A stretch of DNA of 64,000 nucleotides from Archegozetes longisetosus (lineage: Eukaryota > Arthropoda > Arachnida > Sarcoptiformes > Trhypochthoniidae), in assembly GCA_018873245.2 (NCBI GenBank), contig JAEMBT020000001.1, positions 18,106,220 to 18,170,219 on the forward strand. Direction: 5' to 3'. Below are positions 13,408 through 25,255 of this stretch, in pieces. Position numbers and translations under genes: made by a program. How positions within the stretch are numbered: the first letter of the stretch is position 1; each line of letters starts with the position of its first letter. The notes under the pieces were generated by a model, which did not search any database, was not told where the DNA came from, and saw nothing but the letters and a program-made list of their open reading frames with translations.

Positions 13408-14529
13408 TAGTGTTGTTGAGATTTATAATCTTCCTTCAAAATCATATCTATTACGTAAGAACTACTAATTAAAATTGTAAATATTGATTTATCTACTATG
13501 AAAAATATAATTGAGAGTATTAATTAAAAGTTGGTAATTTTTTATAGTAAATTACAAATTGTTACTATTCAACTAAAACTTTTATAATTATGGTTATACT
13601 CATTAACTCAATACATCATATATGCTATTTGAAAGTATAGTCAATCTCATCAAAAAATGCATTAAAATAATAGGTAAAAGGAGATACGAGAAAACATCTA
13701 AAAATAAAACCCCTTTCAGAATATACAAGACTAAAATATTTGGATTTAATGAGAACAGGCAGAAAATAGTTATAATCTTGTGTTAGCAAGCAATTGATTG
13801 TATTGAGGTTAAAATGAATGAGATAGTTGGTCAATAGAAGCTAGATGCATTGTCAGCTAGATTTTATATTTGATTAACTGTAAGCCTAGGATTAAGACCT
13901 ATTCAAATATCCGTTTTATAGGTTTACTGGTTTTATTTATATTTTAGTATGATTTACTATTAAATATATTTGAAGTACTCTGCTAACTTTAACTTATATC
14001 AACTATTTTTCTCTTCTTAACAAAGAACAAAAAAAATCAAAAACAATAAAAATATAGTTGCGGATATTACAAACATTCATCTATAGAATCGATTTCCTCA
14101 AACAAGTCAGAAAACATCTAAAAGTTTTCAATTGATAAAATACTTGACTACTAGATGCTAGCAAATTGCAGTTTAAAGCTTTTAAACTTTATGGTCTCTT
14201 CTTTTATGCTATTCCTATTTCACTTTTAACTCATTCTGTTTTTTTCTGAAAAATCATTGCAATTAAAGTTTGCATTGCTTCCACTTAGAAAGCAAATAAT
14301 TTGCTGTTTAAACTAAATTTACAAAATCAAGTACAATGGAGAAGCCAACAAATAATAATGGCTTTTCTACCAGAATTCAACTACGTCTAAATTAGTATCA
14401 TTATCATAATAGTGTTGATAGCCTTTTCAATTATAACAGATTCTCTAACATCAACTATTTTCATTTATATAGAATATCAACTCTTCTTTCTATCAAATCA
14501 CTTTTGATAAGCTTTTGATTGAAGATGAC

Positions 14530-14544
14530 GGGACCTCTGGTCCC
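14530..14544. repeat. GC-rich 6-bp hairpin
   Basis: GGGACC-TCT-GGTCCC, a perfect six-base stem with a three-base loop, rare in this composition. An AATAAA motif and a T run follow within 50 bases. I do not know what it belongs to. Confidence 0.5.
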
Positions 14545-15192
14545 TTGGTCTCTACTAGCTTCATGACTAATAAAGCATTTTTTCAAATCCAATCATATGA
14601 ATTTATATTTATCTAAAGATAATTAATGTTAAATTTATTATTACAAAACAAAAACACGACATAAGAAAATAGCTTGCACATAATTCACGTTTAAATTCAG
14701 ATCGATTAATAACGATTAGAAGTATTGAAGTCATTTATCAGAATCTTATATAGTTCTTATTAGATACTCGTTTAGTATCGTATGTCAGTAAAAATATTTA
14801 ATTATTTTGCTTCTTCTATCGACTATTACTTAAGAGCTTATAAACTAATATAGGGCACAAAAGATCAAATATCATATAAACTTAGCTCATAGAACAAATG
14901 TCCAATATAAGTAAAGTATAAGATCAATATAAAGTGTATGATTTCAGAATCAATGTTTTTTTTAGTTATATTTCCTTACCAATACTGACAGATAACATAC
15001 GCTTTATGTGCAAAGTTTAGGTGAAATATTTTTGGGTCAACTAATCAATAGAACGAGTATTTGCCTTATGTAATGTTAATTCTTGTTAACATTAGTGTCT
15101 TGTTTAGCCAATAAGCTATTTGAATTAACCAGTTGTTGTGAGAAAGGATCAAACTGGAATTTGAGTCCTCAAATTAAATCAACTATCTTTAA

Positions 15193-15312
15193 ATGATTTA
15201 TCTGGGGATTAGTTATCTCAAAATGTGTTATCTGGAAATGAGCTATCTGAAAATGAGTTATCTGAAAATTAACTATCTGAATATTAGCTATCTGAATGTT
15301 AGATATCTCAAC
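15193..15312. repeat. 15-bp minisatellite TGAAAATGAGTTATC
   Basis: About eight units. Open frames on both strands through this tract are regular heptad-like peptides generated by the 15-base period, not genes. Confidence 0.85.
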
Positions 15313-15738
15313 AGCGGCTCTCTCAAAACCATATTTGCCCATCACTTTTTTTGGGTGCTTGCCCAAAACTATATCATATATTGGAGTAGGTTAGGATTAT
15401 AGTTCAAACCTTATTAATATATTTTGTATGATATCCAGAAATAAACTTTTTTATGATTACCTAGTGCAGTTAATCCCTTCTATCTTGAACATACCGTTAA
15501 GTGGTTTTTATAAAGAATGAAAAATAGCCTTGATTTTTTATAGATTTATTTAATTTGTTTCTAAAAATCATTTAACTACATGTTCAAGATATACAGATTA
15601 TAGTGTATTATAGCATTAAACTGAATCGATTTTGGATTAAAAGACAATTTTTCGTTTCCTCTAAATAAACATATGCAAAACAATTAATTATATCCAAATT
15701 TATGCATTACTATTAAATAAAGACCAATAAAATGCAAG

Positions 15739-15805
15739 TAATTCTGCGATGAATTCTGATGTGAATTCAGTAAAGAATTCTACTAAGAATTCTGAAATGA
15801 ATTAT
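15739..15805. repeat. GAATTCTG-core minisatellite
   Basis: Five units of about 13-14 bases built on GAATTCTG or its variants. Confidence 0.75.
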
Positions 15806-16154
15806 GCAATCAAATTATTAGCTATAAATCATGTAGTATTTGAATGCATGTCAAAACACGAACCAAATCGATTGAAAGTTGTCTAAATGTGTGTTTTCTT
15901 GTTGTTGTCGGTCGCAAAGAGAAACTAGTTGTCACCAAAATTGTCAACGTTAAGTAAATAACATTTATTTTGCAATTTTATTAATAAGTATGACGTCTTT
16001 ACGAACAGCTTAACACCTGTTAGTTTTTACTTCTACTTATATGTCATTTTTACATCTTTTCAATATTCAACTTCAGACAGCTTTCAGAGAGCTTTCTTCA
16101 TGCAAAACACAATTTGATTATTGATTTTCAATCTAATACTAAATCTTGTGCTTA

Positions 16155-16255
16155 AGCTAAAGATCAAATCTTGCGCTCATACTAAAGACAAATCTAGAGC
16201 TCATACTAAAGTCCGAATCTTGCGCTCTTACTAAAGACAAATCTTGCGCTTCATA
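16155..16255. repeat. About 28-bp tandem repeat
   Basis: Four units of the form ACTAAAGACAAATCTTGCGC with a variable CTCAT linker. Confidence 0.8.
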
Positions 16256-16387
16256 AATATGAAATCCTATCGATAAGTAGAGAAGACAATCAAATTGGTA
16301 GGAAAGTAGTATAATAAATGATTCTATCTCTTGTTATCACTCCAGCAAATGAAAAGATTTTCTATTGATAACTATATTGATACCACA

Positions 16388-16465
16388 ATAGAGAATATAT
16401 TATAACTATTAATCTTTTCATTCTTATAACTATTAATCTTTTCGCTCTTGTGACTGTTAATCTTT
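16388..16465. repeat. About 28-bp tandem repeat, ATAACTATTAATCTTTTC
   Basis: Three units, the last diverged. Confidence 0.75.
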
Positions 16466-16504
16466 GGATTCTTTATTCTATAGAGTATGTAAATATTGAC
16501 ATTA

Positions 16505-16662
16505 TGAGGATGAGATAGCTAAGGATGAGATAGCTAAGGATGAGATAGCTAAGTACGAGATAGCTAAGTACGAGATAGCTAAGCATGAGGTAGCTAAGCA
16601 TGAGGTAGCTAAGCATGAGGTAGCTGAGGACCAGATAGCTAAGGATGTTATAGCTGATCATA
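16505..16662. repeat. 15-bp minisatellite GATGAGATAGCTAAG
   Basis: About ten units with variants GTACGAGATAGCTAA and CATGAGGTAGCTAAG. The reverse complement shares the TTAGCTATCTCAT core with the array at 5305-5462. The minus frame (YLVLS repeats) is a by-product. Confidence 0.9.
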
Positions 16663-17447
16663 AGAAGATAGAAATGATATATATAATTAGTAGAGGATGT
16701 ACTCGAACCACATACTGACGAATTTGTCAGACTATCACTACCTAAACAAATTCAATCCATACCACAACTAAAACCATTAAACAGTAACACTATTCCTTAA
16801 TATATTGACAGTTCCTTATTTGTTTGTTTGTTTTAATCACTGATCATATCGTAAAACCGATTAGCTTTGGTACTAAATATTTCAATTATGATTAAAGATG
16901 AATCATTTGGTTTCAAACTGAATCGATGAATAAATCAATTATGTTAGTTTTGAATAGAGCATTTTCATTTGTCAGTCATAACGTGTAGAATTAATTCGAA
17001 ATTAACATAAGAGATTATTACGATAGAAATGTATTAGAAAAGTTGCTAAAAAGCACCGTTAAATCTGTTCCGGACAACATTCTAAAAACTGGTCATCATT
17101 TCAAAGGAAACCATTAAAATAGCGTTTAACTCAATGTCTTATAAATTGATCTAAATCAGGAAATGCGTTTTCCGTTTGGACAAACCACTAGTTAGTGACT
17201 CTAACTATAATATCAAATATTTGTTATTTTGTTTTATTTGAAGATAAAAAATAACATAAATAACTGACTGTAGTATATATCAGTGCATCATTTGGACATC
17301 CTCACCAATTTGGTTTAGCTCTTACTCAATAAGTGCACTTCTCGATTGTACTCTTGATCAAGTTCTGAAACCATTCCACAACTTTATTTACTTAAGAATT
17401 TATAACAAAATTACAATTCAACGACTGTATTAAAGAAGCAATTTTTA

Positions 17448-17570
17448 TTAATTCTCATAGATTCTTATGAATTCTCATAAATTCTCATGAATTCTCATGA
17501 ATTCTCATGAATTCTTGTGAATTCTTATGGATTCGTGTGGACTCTCATGAATTATTATGGATTCACATTA
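17448..17570. repeat. 12-bp GAATTCTCATGA minisatellite
   Basis: About ten units, perfect in the middle and diverging toward both edges. Confidence 0.85.
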
Positions 17571-17869
17571 ATTCTTCAAACTCTGATCGGTGTCATATGA
17601 CAATTAAGAACTAAAGAATAAAAGTGCAACAGCTAGCAGTAAGCATGTAATTGATTATTGAGCCAAATGTGAAGTGAGAAACCTTTAGATGGTTCAGAAA
17701 CATAGCGTACAATAGAAAGTGACTATCAGCTTTGCTAAAATGTTCGTAATGAGTCAGTCATGTACTCATGTTATCATTTCTCACAAATTCTACTTCTGAT
17801 TCACAGAAGATTCGCATTCACAGAGAAGCCCAGAGAAACAGCAGATGCTATACATCTATGTATATGAAT

Positions 17870-17958
17870 GACGATATGGAATATGTTGAGAATATGTGAG
17901 AATATGTTCAGAATATGTTCAGAATGAGGGTATGGAATATGTTGAGAATATCAGTAAT
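17870..17958. repeat. GAATATGTTCAGAATATG repeat
   Basis: Short degenerate units of 11-15 bases, with the block GGAATATGTTGAGAATAT present twice, about 60 bases apart. Confidence 0.7.
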
Positions 17959-18844
17959 GGAAAAGTAAAAGAAACTTTTGTTATTAGAGATGCGAGACTG
18001 TGTTTGACAGATAGATCTATTATGTCTGCTATGAATCTAGGAATCAGGCCTGACTTATCATAAAGAGAGGATAGAAGTCAGGCCAACCCCTAACGATTAT
18101 CAGTCTCTTTTTACCCCTAACTTCACCACTACTTTATATATATTTATATATATATTCTTGAAATTCTTACCTTTATTTATAAATCACTGTTCACAATAAT
18201 ATCCATTTCTTTTACTCAATCCTTGTTTACTTCAATAAGTGTTACAATAATTAAACGAACAAAACTTAGTTAGAATTCATTTACACTTTAGGAATAACAT
18301 AAGCATAAGAATCTGTTAAGCCATAAAGAAAAACTTTCAGTTAAGTTATATATCCAATAATAGAAATACAAAGAACAACTTAAGGCAATTTAGATGTGCT
18401 TTTTAATTACACAAAAACTTTTCTGTTATATATATATATAAAATATTCACTGATCACAAGATTGTAAGACTGGAGAGAAGTAAAGTTGGATATGAAGGAG
18501 AGGCACATGAGAGAAGTAGACGCTATTCAAGCATCGATTCGGATTCAATGTAGTGTTAGTTTGTGGAAAGATAGAACAAGTGCAAGTGTACAACTGCGCC
18601 CAATGGACTGATATAGTTGTGGACTATAACGATATAGTGTTTGTTACACCTGCGCCTAAACACATTCATATACGACACTCGGATACTTAGATACTCAGAT
18701 ACTCAGATACGTTCTAGCTTTAGACACATTCTAGCTTTACATCTCTATACATTTTCATTATATTCTAACATTTCTCTTCCCTAATTCTCGTTTTTTATTT
18801 CTAATTCTAAACTTGCATTTATATCACTATTGATTAATTAAACT

Positions 18845-18881
18845 ATTAAAATGGAAACAATTGAATTGTTTCCATTTTAAT
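18845..18881. repeat. Perfect 18+18 palindrome
   Basis: ATTAAAATGGAAACAATT is followed by a single G and then its exact reverse complement. I see no target duplication and no coding content. Confidence 0.9.
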
Positions 18882-19477
18882 CAAATGCTTATCAACTCAT
18901 TTGTTTTATACCTAACCTCAAATAAATCTTCGACTCAACCAAAAATCCATTCAAGTTGACTTAACTCTAAAAATATATTTCAACTTTACAAAAATTAGTT
19001 TTTCAGTTATAAACTACATAAACGTTTATATGCGTTTTTTATTAGATCTTTCACATAATCTCTCTCTAACTCAAAATCAGACTTTCAACTTACAAATCTC
19101 TCAGAATTTATACTCCACTCAATCTAACTGTTAATTATTCAAATGAAGTTCTGGTTTGAATGATAAATGATTTTGCATAAAATAGTTGATAGTTTTGAAG
19201 ATAATTTTCAATTCTGGCCAACGGATGAATGAATGAACTGATGAACTGATGTCTGAGCGAATTTATTAAAATTTCAAATTACTTTTATTCGCAGCCCATA
19301 TATAACAATAAAGAATCACTACATGAATATATTTTATTTATTCAGTATTCAAAACGTATTGCTTTTAAATGTAGATCAAATTATTCATTGGAATAGTTTG
19401 TCAAAATTTGATTTATTATCTGAATATTCAATTCAAATGAATTAACCAAAAAATCAATTCTTTACAATCTTCACCTC

Positions 19478-19504
19478 AATCCGGAATATTCTGGATTCCG
19501 GATT
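19478..19504. repeat. 10-bp perfect hairpin around a 7-base loop
   Basis: The arms are AATCCGGAAT and ATTCCGGATT, perfectly complementary. Confidence 0.8.
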
Positions 19505-20010
19505 CATTTTAAACTTTCTATTATTCTGTTATCTTAACTGAAATCTTTAGCTAAAATATTAAACTTAAGACTAGATCATTGAGAGCTTGTGATGCAAGAA
19601 GTTTTTAACTTTTCTGCCTCTGATTGAAAGTTAGTATAATATGATATTTGGTATTTCGCACAAATAAGATATCACATTATTTCTTATTACAGTCTTCAGT
19701 TCCAGTCTTTAGCTCCAGTCTTATGAAACTCGAACTTCGCTGACGATGTCTGGACGAGTAAATTAAGCAGAACTTAATAGAAGAGTGTATTTACCATAAC
19801 TGCGGAGCCAATCTATAAGATGTATGTGACCAAATTGAATTATTTAGCTTTTTCAGGACATATCACAATCGAGCTAATAATCCAATTAACGTGACACATT
19901 CTTTTGCTATTTAAGGTTCATATACTTTAATAGTTAAGACCAGTAGTTGTATTTATGTAGAGCCTGGAGGTCTTTAAGGAAGTTTATGTAGATGGTGTAG
20001 GGACGCGCAT

Positions 20011-20085
20011 AATCCCCCCCCCAAAAGTGCTATGTAATCCCCCCAAAAGCATTATATAATCCCCCCCTAAAAGCAATACATAACT
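20011..20085. repeat. C-run repeat, TAATCCCCCCC-AAAAGC
   Basis: Three to four units of about 23 bases, each a run of six to nine C followed by AAAAG and TATATAA-like sequence. Confidence 0.75.
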
Positions 20086-20577
20086 CCCTCCTGACGCACT
20101 ACTTCAACTCGACTACTGATTGACACTAAATCAAAGACAACAGAAACTATATGTAAGGGATTTCAAATCTACAAGACATTCTGTACATAACAGCTAGAGT
20201 TTGCAAAAACAAATCTTTGCATCTGATGTTTGGAAGTATATTCATAGATAACATTTTAGTCAAATAAACTTTTCAACCAATATTTATTAGAATTAATTTG
20301 ATATTAATTTTATAAATAAGTTTATATTAAGTTTTCAAAAATATAATAAATTATAGCATAAATACTGTTGAAGTTCTTTCAGTAGCAAAAATGAGTTTTA
20401 AAAGCAAAAGACATTAAGTTTTTGACTCAGTAAACGTGAGATAATTGAAATAAAAATACAATAGAATTACAAATAAAATTAAATTACATAAAAGATTAAG
20501 TTGAAGGTAAGTATGTCGAAAAGAAATGAAAGTTTACGATTAATAAAGTAGAGTAGAATAGAACATAGAAGTTAATA

Positions 20578-21111
20578 CAGGGTTCGCCAGAAAATATGTC
20601 GGACTTGATTTTTCATTATTTTAAGGATACGTCAATTTTTTTACATTAACATACATAGGATTTAGACGACTGTAGTTTATAATCATATGGTTATTCTTGT
20701 AATTATCTTAGTGCAAGAATGGCTACACTAACAATTGAACAAAAGACGTTTATTGTCAGAATTATCAAAATTTATTAATGGCCCCTTATTTCCCGATTTA
20801 AACTCATGCGATTTCTTTCTTCGGGGTATATTAAAGATCGTGTATATCGATCTAACTCGTAAACAGTTCAACAATTAAAGAAATCGATTGCAAATGAAAT
20901 TAACAGCGTTCAAACTTCGACGCTCTAGAGAGTTATCGACAACTTTAATTTAAGACTACGTAACATGAGTCAACAATGATGCTAATATTGAAAATAAAAT
21001 TGTATAAAGCGCAGTTATTCTACTTTGAATTGGTATAAGTTCCATTATAATATGTTAGTATTTTTAAAGTTAAATACAAATTAAATCAGTCATATATTCT
21101 GACAGACCCCG
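20578..21111 (+). mobile_element. Internally deleted, decayed mariner-type element
   Basis: TA dinucleotides flank both ends (20576-20577, 21112-21113). The ends are imperfect inverted repeats: left CAGGGTTCGCCAGAAAATAT, right the inverse of CGGGGTCTGTCAGAATATAT. Inside, 20719-20770 encodes a transposase-like start (MATLTIEQKTFIV). It is followed at once by a C-terminal part with DLNSCDFF- and KDRVYRS-like blocks near 20795-20860 and VIDNFNLRLRN near 20932, all with frame changes and stops. The middle of the transposase, including most of the DDE core, is missing. The family assignment rests on remembered mariner/IS630 features. It is non-functional. Confidence 0.8.
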
Positions 21112-22585
21112 TAGATATTATACCGATATAACATTTATATCAGTTAATTTGACATACCTGTCAACCACTATAGTTACTACTACTAAAATGATGATTGATT
21201 ATAATATTTTAATAACTTTTTAATTTGATTAATTACTTCATTAGAAAATAGTTGCATAGTACATAACAATAATTTAGATTATACTACTAGTCAATTCTCC
21301 CAATTCTTCCAATTCTCCCAATTCTCTCATTTCATTCTTATTAATTATCAAATAATTTTATAGATTTCTTTCGTATCTTACTTGTATTGAATAATACAAT
21401 ATAACTGAGATGTTAGTAGACTTAAAAGATATAAATTTCTTTAGAACGTAAATTATACTTACAACAAAAGTACATAAATAAATAATTAGTCAGCCTTAAT
21501 CGGTTCAGTGTAGACCACAAGCAAAAGTAAACGCTCAATACAAACACAGTTAGACGTTATTGACCATTAAATTTCACTTCAATATCAACGGCCTATAGGA
21601 AGGGGTGAGATATAAATAACTAAAAAATATCATATTTGTTAAGATAGATCAATTGCTGGTATGTGAGTAACATAACATTTCTTATTTATTGAATCACTCA
21701 AATAATTCACTTGATTCCAGTTTAAACATTCATTCGTTTTAGCCATAGATCAACTTTTTGATAGCTTTACAAGTCTTAACGCTAACCTTTTGTTCCACTA
21801 AAAGCAATTAATTAATAAAAACAATGAGTAAATTAGATATAAATAATTATTTAATTTAATAAGTAAACACTTATCTTATGACACGTAAAACTCTTTAGTC
21901 AGTATTTAGTGATAACAAAAAGGTACATAATTTAAGTTAATTTAGTAGAATCTCTCATATAACATCTACTACCTAACACTTCAATCATTTGACCATCATG
22001 CTAAATTGTAAACATTTATATTATATTAGTGATTTTATTAGAGTTTATATTGGTCTTTGTTAATATTAGTAATAAAACTAATTGTGCATTTTTGTTTTTA
22101 ATTATTATCTATGTCAATCTGAAATCACATTCCTATTACAAACAATAAATTTGACCTTCAATCAACCCATACTATGCTTGAAAGAGACATATTATAACAA
22201 AAAATAATTTACTAAATAAGGATGATACAATAGATAAGAGAAAGTTAATTTAAGAAACGATATAGGTAAGAATTGAATATATTACTTTCTAAAATATTTA
22301 AATTAATCAAATTTGTTTCTAACAAAATTAGCTAATATTATTATCATAAATAAAATCTAAATTTAGTTTATGCAGTCATGTTTGATATAAAATGACGCAT
22401 ATATATTAGCAAATTTCGACATGAAGTCACGCAAAAAACCTTCATATAAGTTAGCTCACTACCATAAAGTTCTATAAAGTGCCACAAACTACTACCTATT
22501 ATATTATATGGATAAGAGACACCACTTAATAAAAATTACCAGATAATAATTAACTTTATTCAACTTAGTGTTGATTGGATTTATA

Positions 22586-22640
22586 CCGTGATGTATATCG
22601 TGATACATATCGTGATGCGTATCGTGATATACATCGTCAT
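22586..22640. repeat. ATCGTGATGTAT-type minisatellite
   Basis: About five 12-13-base units pairing TATCGTGAT with TACAT or GCGTA. Confidence 0.75.
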
Positions 22641-22736
22641 GTAGGTTTATATAACTACTAGTTGCTAGAAGCATTCAAGCATGACAGAGATTATTATTTA
22701 AATTGACATATACGATCAGATATTAGTCCTTGTCAA

Positions 22737-23024
22737 ATGCACACTATTCACTTGATCTTAATTTTTGAAGTAACATTCTTTTTAAGAAGTGTCACTGTAG
22801 ATATTAGTTTGCTAGATCTATGCTATGTCAAATTAATCTCTTATATAAAATGTCACTTTGAGTTAAGAACAATTGAGAAGAATGGTAAGAATATAAGTAA
22901 AGAAGATAATATAGTAGATACATACTTCTTAGTGATGAGTGAATCAGCATTGGTGGATATGATGGAGTTATCATTTATATTTGATGTTAATTCATATATT
23001 TGCATAATTAATGCATCGACCTAA
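22737..23024 (+). CDS. Uncertain 95-codon open frame
   Basis: An ATG-initiated frame of 95 residues with no tandem repeat inside, which is long for this composition. The peptide is mixed hydrophobic and charged (it includes KNISKEDNIVDTYF) and resembles nothing I recognise. No splice partners, signal peptide or domain are visible. It may be chance or the remnant of an exon. I list it only because it is one of the few non-repetitive frames of this length in the desert. Confidence 0.12.
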   Translation: MHTIHLILIFEVTFFLRSVTVDISLLDLCYVKLISYIKCHFELRTIEKNGKNISKEDNIVDTYFLVMSESALVDMMELSFIFDVNSYICIINAST

Positions 23025-25150
23025 TTAGGAAAAGCTTTTATGTTCTAGTATACGTTAATTAAATAAAATACATAACTTAATGAATTTAACTCTTTCTCTT
23101 ATATATATAGATATCATATATGTATATATGTATATATCTTATATATATAGATATTATATATATATATGTATGTATGCATATAACCAAACCATATTCATTA
23201 GTCCATAAGTAAGGATATTCATCAGTCTATATGTAAGAATATTCATGAGTCTAAAACTTTATGTCATTTATAACTGTTATTATGACAGAACACTATTAAC
23301 GTATTATCACTTTGCATAAACTAATTGTTGTCACGCTTTAGTTAGAAATATGATCATATTATTATCGTTTTACAACTCTGTTTGCTGCTCAAAAAGTCAA
23401 GACAGGCTTTAATTCTGGGTTAAATGTTAGCAAGTCTAACTCTGAAAATGTTAGCAGGCTTAATTTCGAATTGAATGTATGCTCTATTTAGTCATTAAAA
23501 CACGTAAGGACGTAATTGTGATTTGACCAAAATGTTGATTCAATCGTTAATATAGAAGAGAATCCTCATTATAATAATGGCTAATTCTCATCGGCTAATT
23601 TCTCTTTAGGTTAACTCTGTTCAATCAAACTGTTCCTAGCATTGTTTACTTGTGTTTTCAGTTTTCATACTAGCGTTTTATGGTATAATTATATGAATAT
23701 AATTTTCTTAAGCCCAAAAAGGCTCAAATGTTTATAACTGTATAAAAGAAGAAGGATGAAATTAATAATAAAATGAATTGCGCAAGGTAATTAATTTTAA
23801 TATAAAAGAAGAATCTGGAAAATATAAACCAGCTAAACGCGACAAAGAATAGAAATATTTATTGAGTCAGATTGATTAATAGAACAAGAAAACTAATACT
23901 TACCACAATTGACTTTACGCAAGTTCTCTTTCGGACAATTTTGCTCAAGAGAATTGACCAGAGCTAAATTACTAAGAAATCTATATATTCGATCATATAG
24001 TAATAGCCGATACTACAGCTGTAAGTAGAACAAATCAAACCAATCTTCTACTTAAAGGATTTCAACTACATTCTCACCAATCTAATCATCAACTCAATAG
24101 TACATTTATTTAATACTACTTCTAATTTGAGATTATCTTATATTGAAATTATCTTTAATTTTACTATTGATGCTTTAGGTCATTTTCAGTTGCAATACTA
24201 ACTATTTACTCAATGGTAATTAGTTCAAAACTTCACATTTGTCTACTTTTCGGACTAATTGGATGCTAGTTTTAATTCTTGTTTTGATAGTATTGGCTTA
24301 AATCAACTTCAAAAGATAAGATTAAGTGGATAACAGTATACAGAAACTGGCACAGAATTTTGAGGATTCTCATTCGAAAAGACAGCTCAGAATCGATATA
24401 ATAATCTGACAAATGGACAATGCATTTTAATGTAAAATTAAAAGTTTATTAACTTTAAAGCAGTACTGTTGTTCTTAATAAGATTGAAGCAAAGCTTTGA
24501 ATGTATTTGACCCTATTCAATGCACTTCACTCCATTCTATACTCCTAAATATAAACCATTTCTCCATAGAGTCATTCGCATAGTAAACAGAACATTACAC
24601 TAAGGACTGTCTGATCTGATAAGACAATCCTGGTCTTATTAAAACCAGAAAATATTCAGGTATCTAGAATGGTTATAAATGGAAGTAAAGCTAGAACGAG
24701 GAAAGAGTTGTTATAAAATCAATAAATATATGTGAGAAAATGATTTGCTTAAAATAGGTTAACATTTATATGTAAATGGTACTTGGTTCCAAACAATTTA
24801 GTTTTAGTGAGCAACATTACTGCTATTCTAGAGTACCATTTATATTTTATACAAATACTATCTCACTAACACTCAATCGAATTACTTGAACTGAATTTAA
24901 CTCTTATAAACACTATATATTTAACTTTTTTAAACACTATTTAACTCTTTTAAACACTATTTATTTAACCCTTTCAAACACTATCTTAGTGATTAATATA
25001 TACATCTTATATTATTCTTAGGTGATAATTCATTTAAAATGGTTTATTAAATATTCAAATTTACATTAGTTCAACTAGATAGAAATAACTTGTATTTTCT
25101 ATTGGCAAACATAGATGAGCAAATATTTATGTTTATAGTGAATGTTGTGT

Positions 25151-25255
25151 AGATTTTCAGTAGACTTCAGTAGATTTTCAGTAGAATTCAATAGATTTTC
25201 AGTAGACTTCAATAGATTTTCAGTAGACTCCAGCAGATTTTCAACAGATTTTCAA
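25151..25255. repeat. 21-bp minisatellite GATTTTCAGTAGACTTCAGTA
   Basis: Five tandem units at an exact 21-base spacing, with few substitutions. Confidence 0.9.

Larger units (their letters stand above)
13410..20577. other. Gene-free region, second part of the desert
   Basis: I saw no coding exon or RNA gene. It holds the minisatellites, a 37-base palindrome and two hairpins described separately. Elsewhere it is plain A+T-rich sequence. Confidence 0.55.

Noticed and set aside
15169..15402. Regular leucine/isoleucine-rich frames on both strands
   Set aside because: Both come from the 15-base minisatellite; overlapping open frames on opposite strands are typical of such arrays.
16473..16661. 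62-residue SYLVLSYL frame
   Set aside because: A by-product of the 15-base GATGAGATAGCTAAG array.
18590..18660. Possible tRNA-like fold around CAACTGCGCCC
   Set aside because: No acceptor stem, T-arm GTTC motif or anticodon loop could be drawn.
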